Source: Cordilura impudica (taxonomy: Eukaryota; Arthropoda; Insecta; Diptera; Scathophagidae). Taken from it: a stretch of DNA of 64,000 nt. Where the stretch lies: the NCBI GenBank assembly GCA_963682025.1, contig OY821519.1:250788358-250852357 (forward strand). Reading direction: 5' to 3'. Under the pieces are notes generated by a model that worked only from the letters and a program-made list of their open reading frames with translations, did not search any database and was not told the origin of the DNA. Each line of letters starts with the position of its first letter. Positions within the stretch are counted from its first letter, which is position 1. The position numbers were made by a program, and so were the translations under genes. Below, piece by piece: positions 1 through 11,830 of the stretch.

Positions 1-3000
1 TTTAAGCAAAAAAAACCTTTTTAACAAAAGATACTTTTTAGGAAAAGGTACTTAATTAAGAAAATTTACTTGTTATAGTAAACTTACTTTTTTTAAGAAA
101 GATTACTTTTAAAAAAAAAGGAAATTTTTTTTTTAAGAAAAGGGCACTTTAAAAAAATATACTTTTTTAAGAAAAGGTACTTTTTTAAGCAAAAGTACCT
201 TTTTAACAAAAGATAAATTTTAGGAAAAGGTACTTAATTAAGAAAATTTACTTTTTATATTAAACTTACTTTTTTTAAGAAAGCTTACATTTTAAAAAAG
301 AAGGCTTTTTTAACAAAATATATTTTTTGAATGAAGTGTGCCTTTTTATAAAAAAGTCCTTTTTTAAGAAAGTTACTTTTGTAAGGGGAGGAACTTTGTT
401 ACTTTTAATTTTACTTTTTTAAGGAAAGGTATGTTTTTAAGAAAAGAAACTTCTTTGAGATAATGAAATTTTTGGAAAAAATTTACATTTTAAGAAAAGG
501 TACTTTTTGTGGATCAGTAAATTTTTAAAAATAGGTTCTCTTTCAAGAAAATGTGCTTTTTTAGAAAAGTTACATTTTTAAGAAGTACTTACGTTTAATT
601 TTAAGAAGAGGGACTTTATTAAGGGTACTTTATTAGGAAAATGTAATTTTTTAAGAAGAGGTACTTTTGTAAGAAAATTTACTTTTTTAAGAAAATCTTC
701 AGAAATTTTACTTTTTTAGGGAAATGTGCTGTTGTCAAAAATTTTTATTTTTCAAACGCACTTTCGTAAGGAAAGTTACTTTTTAGGAAAAGGGACTTTT
801 ATATAAAAGGTAAAAACATGTACTTTTTTAAATAAGGGTACTTTTATAAGAAAAAGTACTTATGTAAATTTTTAAGAAAAATTGATTGCGTACTTTTTTA
901 AGAAAAGGTACTTTATTAAGATAATTTAATTTTTTTAAAAAAAGCGAAATTAGTAAGAAAATTACTTTTTTAAGAATAGGTACTTTTTTACAAAAAATAT
1001 TTTTTTTTTAAAGAAAATTTACTTCCTTATGAAAATGTACTTTTATAAGAGAAGGTGCTTTTATAGGAGAAGATACTTTTGTAAGGAGAGGTAGTTTTTA
1101 AACATAATGACTTTTGAAGAAAAGGTACTTTTTAAGAAAATTTACTTTTTAAGAAAACGTACTTTTTAAGAAAAGGTACTTTTTTAAGAAAAGTTACTTA
1201 TTTTAAGAAAATTTACTTTTTAAGTAAAGGAACTTTTATAAAAGAAGATGCTTTTATGACAGAGAAGAAAATGTTATAAGGAAATGCAGTTTTTAAACAA
1301 AATGACTTTTTAAGAAAAGGTACTTCTTAAGAAAATGTACTTTATAAGAACAGGTACTTTTCTTAAAAAAAATTTATATATTTAAGAAACGGAAATTTTT
1401 GTATAAAAAAAATGCTTTTTTAAGAAAATTTACTTTTTATATAAAACTTAATTTTTTTAAGAAAGCTTACTTTTTAAAAAAGAAGACTTTTTTAACAAAA
1501 TATATTTTTTGAATGAAGTGTGCCTTTTTATAAAAAAGTCCTTTTTTAAGAAAGTTACTTTTGTAAGGGGAGGAACTTTGTTACTTTTAATTTTACTTTT
1601 TTAAGGAAAGGTATGTTTTTAAGAAAAGAAACTTCTTTGAGATAATGAAATTTTTGGAAAAAATTTACATTTTAAGAAAAGGTACTTTTTGTGGATCAGT
1701 AAATTTTTAAGAATAGGTTCTCTTTCAAGAAAATGTGCTTTTTTAGAAAAGTTACATTTTTAAGAAGTACTTACGTTTAATTTTAAGAAGAGGGACTTTA
1801 TTAAGGGTACTTTACTAGGAAAATGTAATTTTTTAAGAAGAGGTACTTTTGTAAGAAAATTTACTTTTTTAAGTAAATGTACTTTTCTTCAGAAATTTTA
1901 CTTTTTTAGGGAAATGTGCTTTTTATTTATCAAACGCACTTTCATAAGGAAAGGTACTTTTTAGGAAAAGGGACTTTTATATGAAAGGTAAAAACATGTA
2001 CTTTTTTAAATAAGGGTACTTTTATAAGAAAAAGTACTTATGTAAATTTTTAAGAAAAATTGATTGCGTACTTTTTTAAGAAAAGGTACTTTATTAAGAT
2101 AATTTCCTTTTTTTTTTAAAAGCGAAATTAGTAAGAAAATTACTTTTTTAAGAATAGGTACTTTTTTAAGAAAAGTTACTTATTTTTGAAGAAAATTTAC
2201 TTCTTTATGAAAATGTACTTTTATAAGAGAAGGTGCTTTTATAGGAGAAGATACCTTTGTAAGGAGAGGTAGTTTTTAAACAAAATGAGAGAAGGTACTT
2301 TTTAAGAAAATTTACTTTTTAAGAAAATGTACTTTTTAAGAAAAGATACATTTTTAAATGCAACGGAAATTTTTTTATAAAATGTTTTTAAAGGTACTTT
2401 TTTAAGAAAAGTTACTTATTTTAAGAAAATTTACTTTTTAAGTAAAGAAACTTTCGTAAGAGAAGATGCTTTTATGACAGAGAAGAAATTTTTATAAGGA
2501 AAGGTAGTTTTTAAACAAAATGACTTTTTAAGAAAAGGTACTTCTTAAGAAAATGTACTTTATAAGAACAGGTAATTTTCTTAAAAAAATTTATATATTT
2601 AAGAAACAGAAATTTTTAAAAAAAAAAATGCTTTTTTAAGAAATTTTACTTTTCAGAAATTTTACTGTTTTAGGGAAATGTGCTTTTGTCAAAAATTTTT
2701 ATTTATCAAACGCACTTTCATAAGGAAAGGTACTTTTTAGGAAAAGGGACTTTTATGTGAAAGGTAAAAACATGTAAGGGTACTTTTATAAGAAAAAGTA
2801 CTTATGTAAATTTTTAAGAAAAAGTGATTGCATACTTTTTAAGAAAAGGTACTTTATTAAGAAAATTTCCTATTTTTAAGAAAAGCGAAATTAGTAAGAA
2901 AATTACTTTTTTAAGAAAAGTTACTTATTTTTGAAGAAAATTTACTTCTTTATGAAAATGTACTTTTATAAGAGAAGGTGCTTTTATAGGAGAAGATACT

Positions 3001-3475
3001 TTTGTAACGAGAGGTAGTTTTTAAACAAAATGACTTTTGAAGAAAATATACTTTCCAAGAAAATTTACTTTTTAAGAAAACGTACTTTTTAAGAAAAGGT
3101 ACATTTTTAAATGCAACGGAAATTTTTTTATAAAATGTTTTTAAGGGTACTTTTTTAAGAAAAGTTACTTATTTTCAGAAAATTTACTTTTTAAGTAAAG
3201 GACTTTTATAAGGAAAGGCAGTTTTTAAACAAAATGACTTTTTAAGAAAATGTACTTTTTAAGAATAGGTACTTCTTAAGAAAATGTGCTTTATAAGAAC
3301 AGGTACTTTTCTTAAAAAAATGTATATTTTTAAGAAACGGAAATTTTTTTATAAAATTTACTTATTTAAGAAAGGCATTTCTTTACAAAAAAAAATACTT
3401 TATTAAGAAAATTTACTTTTTCAAGAAAAGGTACTTTTTTAAAAAATTTATTTTTCTACAAAAAAGTATTTTTGA
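1..3475. repeat. GTAC-centred 17-18 bp satellite, array 1
   Basis: About 3.5 kb of degenerate head-to-tail units of 17-18 bp with consensus close to AAGAAAAGGTACTTTTTT, many carrying base changes or small indels. A higher-order duplication is visible: a block starting near 270 recurs near 1440 (the motif GAATGAAGTGTGCC lies at 329 and again at 1511, an offset of 1182 bp), and parts recur a third time near 2640-2960. The unit is nearly self-complementary around GTAC. No coding potential is seen. The array runs off the left edge. The same unit in opposite orientation forms the arrays at 36.5-39.9 kb. Confidence 0.9.
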
Positions 3476-3861
3476 CTTTACTATTTATGGGCGTTATCAT
3501 CCCATTGTTTGTCCCATATAAAAATAGCATCCGTTATGAACTTTTGAATAATATTTAAATGTAAATATAAAATTTATAATAAATAAATAGCATTTGACCT
3601 CGATGAGACCATATTACTTAGAAAAAAAATGGGCTAAAAATTTCCTGAATATACAACAGGATAATCAGGAAGGTTAGAAGTGGCCAAATACGTCTTTAAG
3701 AAATTTCGAATTGGGATGATATATTCAAATATACTTTCCAACGAATTTTTATTAATAAGCAAGAAAAAAGTACAATCTTATTTAATTTTTTTTTTAATTT
3801 CTGAATTTAAAGTATTAAACGTTCATCAATTTGCCTTTCAGTTCTTAATAATGAACGTTTA
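3476..3861. other. unassigned AT-rich stretch
   Basis: Sequence between the satellite and the left end of the mariner relic. It holds one short open frame of 66 codons with no recognisable motif and no similarity I recognise. Nothing else is supported. Confidence 0.6.
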
Positions 3862-5245
3862 TATACGAGGGCGCTCCTAGAACAACCCGACCTGGCATAT
3901 AGATGGCGGCAGAAGTTTGAAAAAAAATAGTTTGTTGCAAAGTGGCAACCTTATAAGTTTCAAGGGGCCATGTTGTTTAATAATTTTTTTTAAGCCATCA
4001 AAAGTATACGATCTCAATGAATTTGTAAACATGTTAAAAATTGGTCACCGTTATGTAATTCAATACTTGCATTTGAAAGGTTTCAGTCGTACTAATATTG
4101 AAGCTCTGTTCCTTCGTTTACGACCATAATATAGTGTGTGGCAGAGTATAAACGAGGCCGTACAAGCTACCAAGACGAACACCACAGTGGTCAACGAATT
4201 GCGTTGACCGCGCCAGAAACGGTTAAAAAATCCAAAAAATGGTGTTTGATGATCATTGACTGAACATGTGTGAGCTAGTTGAAATAACACGCATTTCATA
4301 AATTGCTATATCTGTGGTTTTCTGGAATAACCGCGTATGTCCATTTTTGTTAGTTTTGAGTTAACGATACAAAATATATAAATTTTAAACGCTCTTCACA
4401 TGTGTTCAATTATTTTTTAAAAAATATTGACCATTTCTGCGTTTTTTCTTTAAATAAAGACGTAACTTAAATGTTTATTAAATTAATTTGCAGCACTAAT
4501 GACGCATGTCAACCTACGTTTGATCGCTGACAAATTATTTTCTCAGTAAACGACACATAGCGACATACGTTGTTATTAATGAAAAAAAAATGAAAAATAA
4601 TTTTGGATTATTTTTCAGTTTATAACCACTTATAAAAACTTGTGTGTTTATTTCTGTTATTTTTTTGTCACTATTATTCTTGATACGTTGTTATATTCTC
4701 ATCCTAAGTCCCGTTAACTTTTTGTTGACGAACAAAAAAATCCATTTTTCAAGCAACAACAACTTATGTCTACAAGGGTGGTTGCACTGGATTTTTCTTT
4801 TTCAAAGAAAACGACGTTTGTTGACATAAGTTGTTTTATCTGCACACACTTTAAGTGTAATTTACATACTGTTTTTTCGTCCTTCTCTAGGATCTATTTC
4901 TCTGAAGATTTTTGAGTCAAAATTTTATATTAAGTATTTATTGCCCATATCTACAGGATTGTTAAATAAAAAGCTCTTAAATCTTTATATCAAACCCATA
5001 ATTTCAAATATAACGTTTATTGGCTCCGCTGAACATTTTGATTTTATGACATACGCGGTTATTCTAGAAAACCACAGATATATCGCATAATGACTGAAAG
5101 TTTGGAGATCAGAAAGCTATCCGCAAGATGGGTGCCACGATTGCTCATAATAGAATAAAAAAGCATAGTTAATATGTTTCAAATTTTTTTCTAAAATATG
5201 TTCTTCCTTTGTCAGGTTGGATTGCACTGGGACCGCCCTCGTATA
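3862..5245 (+). mobile_element. mariner-like element, internally deleted
   Basis: Inverted ends start TATACGAGGGCG at 3862 and, in reverse complement, at 5245; the similarity continues for about 35 bp, including the block around CGACCTGGCA. Between them, broken reading frames match the N-terminal helix-turn-helix part of mariner transposases: HRYVIQYLHLKG near 4050, a degenerate second helix to about 4300, then RKLSARWVPRLL near 5110-5145. The catalytic DDD domain is missing, so this is a deletion derivative. A separate MITE at 4309-5080 interrupts the helix-turn-helix coding part. The subfamily cannot be fixed from the surviving part. Confidence 0.75.
4309..5080. mobile_element. MITE with ~33 bp inverted ends, TA duplication
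   Basis: The left end reads TATCTGTGGTTTTCTGGAAT and continues to about 4341. The right end (about 5048-5080) is its reverse complement with one or two changes. TA dinucleotides flank both ends (4307-4308 and 5081-5082), as expected for a Tc1/mariner-type mobilised element. The interior is AT-rich, with no open frame for a transposase. It lies within the coding part of an older mariner relic, which gives the order of insertion. Confidence 0.8.
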
Positions 5246-6699
5246 TTTACAAAAAGAATATACGAACTGGAATGTTTGATTTCATAATTATGATGATACA
5301 AAATATTAAATCCGTCTAAGATTAAGACTAAAATGATTTGTTTAGATCATAAGAAATTAGGTTTATATATGCCAGACATCTTGATATAACTATGTATAAA
5401 AATGTATTTACAACTCTCATTTCCTCTTTATCTTTTTGAAAAGTACCGCTTACCTGAGTCTCTTCTCTCATTGGTGACTTTAGTGTTATTTTAGTCGATA
5501 ATTAGCTTATCCTTTTTTGTGTAGCCGAGACTAAGTGTGTGTGTGTGTGTAACAAATATCCTTTGTTTCAACATTAAAAACATTTATTTGTTGATTGAGG
5601 TTTGAGGTAAATTTGACCTTTTGAATACAATTTGTACAAACATCAAGCAGACGATAAACAATCAAACAAATGTTATACAATTTTTAAGATTTTTCCAATA
5701 TTTATTTTTAACAAAAACAGAAAAACTACAACCAAAAAAGTAGAAAAATGTATTTTGTAAAAAAAAAAAAAACTAAAAAAGAGAAATAAATAAATTAGTT
5801 AAGGTTCTAGCCATATCAGGTTAAAGCAACAATTGATAAATGTTTTTATAATATTTTTTTTTTTTAATTAACAAAAAAAAAAGAAAACGGAAATTGTTAA
5901 TTTCGTTTCATAAAATGTAGAACTAATTTATATTTCCTTAAAGATTATGAAAAAATTTATTACTTTCTAAAGAAATTTTTTTTTTTAAACAAAAAATATA
6001 AATAAAGCTACCGTTTTCTTTTTCTTGTTATTTCTTTTAACCATTAACAAATATTTCATGTCATCACCGTTTTAATCTACAATGATTTCGATCAGTTAGT
6101 TGTATGGCCAATTATATATTATGTTTTTTTTTCCAAAATTGATGACTCCATAAGTCATCATGAAAAATCATAAAGATAATTTTATGTGGCATGTCTATCA
6201 AACATTTATAAATGTTAAGCCAAAAAGGTATAAAAAAAAGAAAACAATTCATAAACCCGCATTTTTTTTTATATATAATCCCTCACATTTTCCAAAAAGA
6301 AATTCAATATGTTTCTTTTAAGCTGGAAAAACAAATCAATTTGTTTCATCATTATGGATACAAAAAATTTGTAATGCTTTCTAACCAAACTGTTTTAAGG
6401 TTGGTTGCCTTCTTTCTTATTTTTTTTTTTTTTTTTTTTTTGAGTAATTATGAAATTATAGGGTTAACCTTTTTTGACTTATTAGCCTCATTATTTATTT
6501 TGTTTTTTTTTTTTTTTTTTTGGTAGCATTTGTTTAAACTTAAACAAGGTTTTATTTTTGGTTAACTACTAACTAACAGATAAGATCTTAAAAAAAATAT
6601 AAAAAAATTTGTTGTTTTCAAAACTATGAAATATTCTAAAAGTAGGAGTTGTTACTGAAAACCCATGATTTACAAGATAATTAGTTACTCTGGTTAGTA
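5246..6699. other. AT-rich stretch, no gene seen
   Basis: The stretch contains a (GT)n microsatellite at about 5534-5550 and several long A or T runs (for example near 5760, 6420-6440 and 6500-6520). Open frames here are driven by homopolymers and show no domain. No RNA gene was recognised. Confidence 0.6.
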
Positions 6700-6828
6700 A
6701 TAGTTAGTGAGATGGACAGACGGACATACTGACAAACGGATGAAAGCGGTATAGTAAAAGACCAAACTCATAACTCAAAGGTGAAATACCCGTCGGTCTA
6801 GACCGACTATAATTTTCTTACTTTTTAT
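6700..6828 (-). repeat. family C (INE-1-like) repeat, truncated
   Basis: It contains the GGACAGACGGACATACTGAC-type block and ends with the family C terminal palindrome GTCGGTCTAGACCGAC followed by TATAATTTTCTTAC. Fuller copies are at 13.4, 14.2, 24.6 and 52.5 kb. Confidence 0.7.
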
Positions 6829-6859
6829 GATTTAGTTTTATTAAAAAATATAATAAAAT

Positions 6860-8480
6860 TGAAGCCACACTATAGACGGGGCTGGAGGTTATGCTGAATA
6901 TCCAGCCCTTGGCTATTTTGCTTAAGATCAAGGTGGTTTTCAGGGAACACAGCACAATCGTCTGGATAGTGGGCGGAATATATTGAGCGGAATACTAATT
7001 ACATATCATCGGTGACAAACTTTGATGGAAATTTATTAGAATAGTTTCCAGCGAAGGCTGAGCAACAGAGCCTGTTATATGCAAAACTAAGATCACAGTA
7101 TATACTAATGGTTCGAAGATGGAAACAATGATAGGATCTTGGTCAGGGGCTAACAGAGGTGAACTTGATAGTCAGATATCTCGTAGACTTTACTTAGCAA
7201 TGAAATTAATTGCGGAACAGAATATGGATCGCATCGACCATTAATAATTACGTGGACAGTTTTGCTGCTCTCCAAAACTTAGAATCGAGGGCAGTGAGGT
7301 GTCTAAGATAAGATTCTGGGTATCTCAACCAAATACAACAATACACCCGGATATATAAGGGTTCTGGGGAACTAACTGGCCGACGGGTGTGCACGGAAGG
7401 TCTTCGAATCAGTGGAGTGGACAATTGACATAGAAATTTTAATCCCTTTACCTAAGCCCTCGAATATTATCAAAGAGCCAGCTGACTTTAAATGGATGAC
7501 AAGATGGGCATTGCTGCTTTCTTGCCAGATATCCCAGATTGTATGGCCCTTACCAAATCCAAAGAGAACCATTTAAACAAAATTAAAAAATTGCATATTA
7601 ATTACAGTAGTAATTGCAATATGTCTGAAAAATGACGATAAATCTAACAAACAAAAAATTTTTCTTCGCTTCAAAGCGTCATCTCAAATAATGTAAAGTG
7701 CATATGTAGGTATGTACAAAAATCGTACATCACATATGACAACTCTTACGAAAACTGAGAATAGTGGAAATTAGAAGTATAAATGCAAAAAAAAATATTC
7801 AAAAATTCAAAAATAACGATTGTTTGTTTGGACAGAGTTGTATCTTCTGAAATTAATACAAAGTAAAGCTGTATGGTACGTAAAGTGAAAACTAACCACA
7901 CTGCTCGTAGGCCTGACTTTAGGTGAGTGTGTTAAAGCGCTGACCAAAAAGTGCAAGTACGAGTGTATGAGAGAAGGTTCATGGTTCGAAACCTCACGGC
8001 CGCCCTAAATAGAAAAAATTTTCATATAGAAACAATCTATTCAATTAAAACATAACAATTATCACAATGTTCAATAAATCGCTGATGAAGGCTGAAATGC
8101 CAGAAACCGGTCCGATTAAGAATACAGTGCAGTTATGAATTTTTGAAATATATGCTTTCTTCTTCTTTACCACGCACCATTTAAACAAAATTAAAAAATT
8201 GCATATTAATTACAGTAGTAATTGCAATATGTCTGAAAAATGACGATAAATCTAACAAACTAAAATTCTAATTGGCATTTGGTATAGGGACAATCGGCCT
8301 ACTTACAGGAGTACATTGTGTAATAGGACGGATGGCCGAGCATATAAGTATCCTAGGAGCCGAATTCTGTAGGTGGACGTGGACGAGGAGGAGTCAGTGC
8401 AACAGCTACTGTGTGACTGACCGGACCTGAAGGGGCGGCTCCTAAGATGTCTGGAACAATAATGCTTTATAATCTACACT
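6860..8480 (+). pseudogene. non-LTR retrotransposon RNase H / ORF2 C-terminus relic
   Basis: Broken frames on the plus strand resemble the C-terminal RNase H of jockey/R1-type ORF2 proteins. VYTNGSKME near 7095-7125 corresponds to the first catalytic-Asp motif, with the Asp replaced by Asn. A stretch near 7470-7570 (WMTRWALLLSCQISQIVWP) matches the usual segment after RNase H. After an interruption (7568-8261) the similarity resumes with KLKILIGIW at about 8260 and a terminal EEESVQQLLC block near 8380. Multiple stops and frameshifts show it is dead. The clade assignment is by eye only. Confidence 0.6.
7568..8261 (+). mobile_element. family D repeat between identical 85 bp direct repeats
   Basis: An insertion in the RNase H relic. 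The 85 bp at 7568-7652 recur without change at 8177-8261. Between them lies a family D unit that also occurs at 24.0, 54.5 and 57.2-57.8 kb. It contains a perfect Pol III B-box-like sequence GGTTCGAAACC (7983-7993) downstream of an A-box-like stretch near 7920-7945, so an ancient tRNA-derived head is possible. The terminal 85 bp also belong to the family, since the copy near 57.7 kb has a diverged version. No protein frame is seen. It could be a TRIM-like element, a SINE with end duplication, or a local tandem duplication. Confidence 0.65.
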
Positions 8481-8639
8481 GCATAGTTAACATTCCACTG
8501 AGCCATCTTTTGAACTTCAAACGGAGATCCGGATAGTTTGGGGCGCAAACTTAGTGGACGATCTTTTTTATCTACTCTAATTTTTTTTTTAGTCCTTCAT
8601 ATCATTCTTCCGAAGGGTATTACATTTAGTCAAGAAATT

Positions 8640-9235
8640 TATGAGGGCGGGTAAAAAAGTCTATGAACTTCTCTGAGATCGAAAGCGCCAGATATGGCTT
8701 ATGCCATAGGCATGTCATATGGTTCCGTGATTTCCAATTAGAAAGCTATCTGCAAAATGGGTGCCGCGTTTGCTTACAATTGACATTGTTTAAAAGCAAT
8801 ACGAGTTTTTACGCCACTTTTGTGAATGAATCATGAATCCGCTGCAATATGCCGGTGGCCAATGTGGTATTATCGGCCAACAAGATCATGGGGAAAGTTT
8901 CTTTTGGGATTAGTTACCTTCGAACAGGAAAAACAATATGCGGTGAATATTATTAGACCAATTCAATGACGATTTCAGAAAAAGTTACCGCATTTTTTCG
9001 TCAAGAAATTGCAACGGTCCACACGTGTGTGCTTAAAGTAGCAAAATTTCATGAATTGAGATTAGAAATTGCTATCTCGTCCTTAATATTCTCCAGATTT
9101 AGTGCCCAGTGACTTAGCTTCAACAAAGAAATCATCACAAATGCTTATATAGAAGGGATAAGAAGTGTATTGAGCTAGGAGGAAAATATTTTGCCATAAT
9201 AGAACTGTCTCACATTCAAAAACATAAGGAAGGGC
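8640..9235 (+). pseudogene. second mariner-like relic
   Basis: Frames on the plus strand recall a mariner transposase. There is a helix-turn-helix remnant near 8695-8790, EKQYAVNIIRP near 8930, and a catalytic-region remnant YSPDLVPSDL near 9085-9115, which corresponds to the third catalytic Asp of DD34D mariners. Stops and frameshifts are frequent. The left border may be the motif TATGAGGGCGGGT at about 8640, similar to the ends of the copy at 3862; the right end is not located. Confidence 0.65.
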
Positions 9236-9822
9236 ATAGTGTTGTGTGGAGTTCCTTAGTTACAGGATTTGGATGCGGTAGATTCCCTAAGTTTGTAAGG
9301 CTTGGAAAAAACTGCATGAGCAAAAAATAGGTAGGACGGAGGAAAGTGGTTCCTCATCGATCTTAAATTGGGGACAAAAAGGAAAAAAAAAATTAAAAAA
9401 CACCCATAGAAACCGCAGTTACTCCTAGAGGAGTAAATGTAGGACGGATCCTGTTAATTTTTCCTCCCCAACATTTTTTTTAACGTACCTACCCCCTATC
9501 TTCATAACTTAAGGGCACTCCCATACAAAGTTTAAAATTGTATGAAAATGTTGAACATTGGTCCCGAGATGAGTGAAATGTATTACTGACTCCCATTAGT
9601 TTTCAACCCCTAATATTTTTTAAAACACACAAATCACCTATTTGGTATCATAAAGGGGAATCCCATATAAAATTTACTTTACAGATTAGAAATACATATA
9701 TAGAAGAAAAAGTCGCATAACTGCCTAGGATACCCCTTAGCGGATAAAGTGTATAACCAACCTCTTTTCATTTTCTATACCCAATATTTTCTCAAAACAT
9801 ACCTGCCTCTTATCACCACCCC
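9236..9822. repeat. degenerate tandem repeat, ~130-190 bp period
   Basis: From about 9470 the phrase CCCAACATTTTTTTTAACGTACC recurs in altered form near 9610 (CCCCTAATATTTTTTAAAAC) and near 9780 (CCCAATATTTTCTCAAAAC), each followed by similar text about cytosine-rich blocks and CCCATA. The part before 9470 is unassigned. No gene is seen. Confidence 0.45.
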
Positions 9823-9850
9823 TTAACCCTTTCGCCCCTACTGGGATCAT

Positions 9851-10057
9851 ATGTTCCAGCAACGTTCCTTACATCCTCACAAGAATCCAACAAATGACGA
9901 AGAAGAAGATAATATAACCGAGTCAAGCGATCAATCCGGAGATGATGTTGCCCCTGATGACGCTGTTGCACTTAGTACTGCTGTTGCTGCAGGTGATGAG
10001 ATTGCTATTGGTGATGCTGTTGCAGTTGGTAGTACTGTTTCTGTAAGTGGTCTATAA
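9851..10057 (+). pseudogene. acidic N-terminal segment, probable piggyBac transposase start
   Basis: A 68-codon frame starting just inside the left end of the piggyBac-like element. It is rich in Asp and Glu near its start (EEEDNITESSDQSGDD), then becomes an Ala/Asp/Val low-complexity run. piggyBac transposases usually begin with an acidic, poorly conserved segment, so position and composition fit that role. There is no conserved motif, so this is an inference from context. Confidence 0.4.
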
Positions 10058-10267
10058 ATAAATTTCTGCTTAAATATGCAAAGCCTGAGCACAGAGATGC
10101 AGAAGTATTTTAATTGATTTGACGCCTTCGGCAGCTGATTATATAGCCTTCCGGAAATTTTTCCGGAAGGGTTTGTATATTCGCATTGGCTAATACACAA
10201 CTCAGAGTCTAACTAAGCTAAATATGGTGAAAAATTAGAGTGTCTTTAATTTCGCATTACAACCACG

Positions 10268-10856
10268 TTCCAGCTATAGCTGATTATTGGAGAAACAACC
10301 CTTCTTTGGGCAAGGAATATATCAAAAAGTATATGCCTTGCCACCGATAGACCCATCTATCATCGACGATATATTTCAATGACGTAGAAAACCCGAGTGC
10401 AACGCCAAGGGACTATTATATGTATGAAGTTGTAGCTTATTTAAAGAAAACGTTTACGGAGGCACGATGTGTAAGTACTTTCCTTTCAATACATGATCGG
10501 ATGACGAAGTTCAAGGGCCGTTCCATGCTAAAGCAGTACTTAAATATTTATAACCCAAAGGAAACCAATTCTGAGATCATCGGCACTCTTGGCGAAAGAG
10601 TCATCCTCAATTTGACATCTACGATTCGCAGTAACGAAGTTTCTATCGTTTTCGACACATTATTCATTTCAGTCTCTTTGCTAAAGAACATTCTATTTCC
10701 AGCATTCGGGACGTATATGAAAAATTGGAAAGAAACACCAGTTATCGAAGGACGCTTGGATCGTGGACAATGTCAATTTCAAGTGCGTGCTGATTGTTTA
10801 TCAGCTGCAAGATGGATGAACTCAAAGCAAGTTTCGATCTTGCCGACCAAAAAATA
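10268..10856 (+). pseudogene. piggyBac-family transposase remnant
   Basis: Recognisable DDE_Tnp_1_7 (piggyBac) landmarks occur in order. DYWRNNPSLGKEYIKK starts at 10268 and is followed by a stop at about 10340. The intact 145-codon frame 10420-10856 then carries LSIHDRMTKFKGR, LGERVILNL and VSIVFDTLF, ending near WMNSKQVSILPTK. By comparison with family members, the first catalytic Asp position (normally I-D-E) reads I-H-D here, while the second Asp (VFD) is kept. The frame ends soon after the WMN motif; the third acidic residue and the C-terminal cysteine-rich domain are not seen. It is therefore a dead transposase, not a domesticated gene, judging from the upstream stop and lost Asp. Confidence 0.8.
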
Positions 10857-11269
10857 GCAATATACGACACGAACACAAAGTTCAGAAAGTGATGGAATAA
10901 AGTATTTTTGAAAATCCTATTGCTTTGAGTTGTAAATGCGGGGATTATATATATGGACCATCATAACCGCAAGTTGCCATTAATTCAGTTTATAGTTCTA
11001 TTGACTGCAGCGCTTATAACTGAGAAAGTGAAGTGAAAAAGGAGCCTTCGGCAACCATTTACCAATGAAAGCACCTCGTGACGTCATTGCGTTCGATGCA
11101 CTTTCATAGGGAAAGAGACAAGTACCAAATTCGTGTGCTCAGGATGTAACAATGCTCTACGTCCCTCCTGTTTTGCACCACTCCACAAATAAAACTACTA
11201 TCCTTTATATTTTTATTAAACTCTTTCTTTTAACTCATACTCTCTGTCTGCCTGTCTACCATGGGTGGA

Positions 11270-11830
11270 TCCCATTCGCCTTTTTCCAATTGATCTGAAA
11301 CTTGGCCCATAGTCTTGCCGTGACTACAGATTAATTTGGGTAGTCACGCACAGTCACGCGTGGTCACACACAATGCCGGAGTGATCTGAATGTCAACTCC
11401 CCTCATCCGATCGATCTCGAACTTGGTCCATACACTTGCTGCGAAAAAAAGATTAACTTTGACTTAGTCACGCTCAGTCACGCATGGTCACGACAGTCAC
11501 GGAGTGATCTAAATGTCATTTTCCCTCATCCGATCGATCTGAAACTTGGCCCATACACTAGCTGTGAAAAAAATATCAACTTTGACTTAGCCACGCACAG
11601 TCACGGAGTGATTTAAAACCCATTTTGCCTTATCCGATCAATCTAAAACTTGGTCGATAGACTTGCTGTGAAAAAAGATTAACTTTGACATAGTCACGCA
11701 CAGTCACGGAGTGATTAAAGCCCCACTTCCCCTCATCCGATGGATCTGAAACATTGTCCATAGACTTGTTGTGGCCAAAGATTAATTTTAAGATAGTCAC
11801 ACACAGTCACGGAGATATTCAAAACTCATA
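11270..11830. repeat. minisatellite, five ~105-130 bp units
   Basis: Five tandem units each contain a version of GATCTGAAACTTGGCCCATA, then GATTAACTTTGAC, then AGTCACGCACAGTCACGGAG. The first phrase starts near 11288, 11407, 11535, 11639 and 11744. Units differ by substitutions and small indels. The array lies inside the piggyBac-like element, downstream of its transposase remnant, and is more GC-rich than its surroundings. Confidence 0.85.

Noticed and set aside
1..3475. CRISPR-like array
   Set aside because: The repeats are contiguous 17-18 bp degenerate units without unique spacers, in an animal genome.
6212..6526. 104-codon hydrophobic membrane protein
   Set aside because: The Phe-rich stretches come from long T runs at 6420-6440 and 6500-6520.
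10420..10856. Possible domesticated piggyBac-derived (PGBD) host gene
   Set aside because: The similarity continues upstream through a stop, the first catalytic Asp position is changed, and the frame sits between piggyBac-type ends and TTAA sites, so a decayed transposon is simpler.
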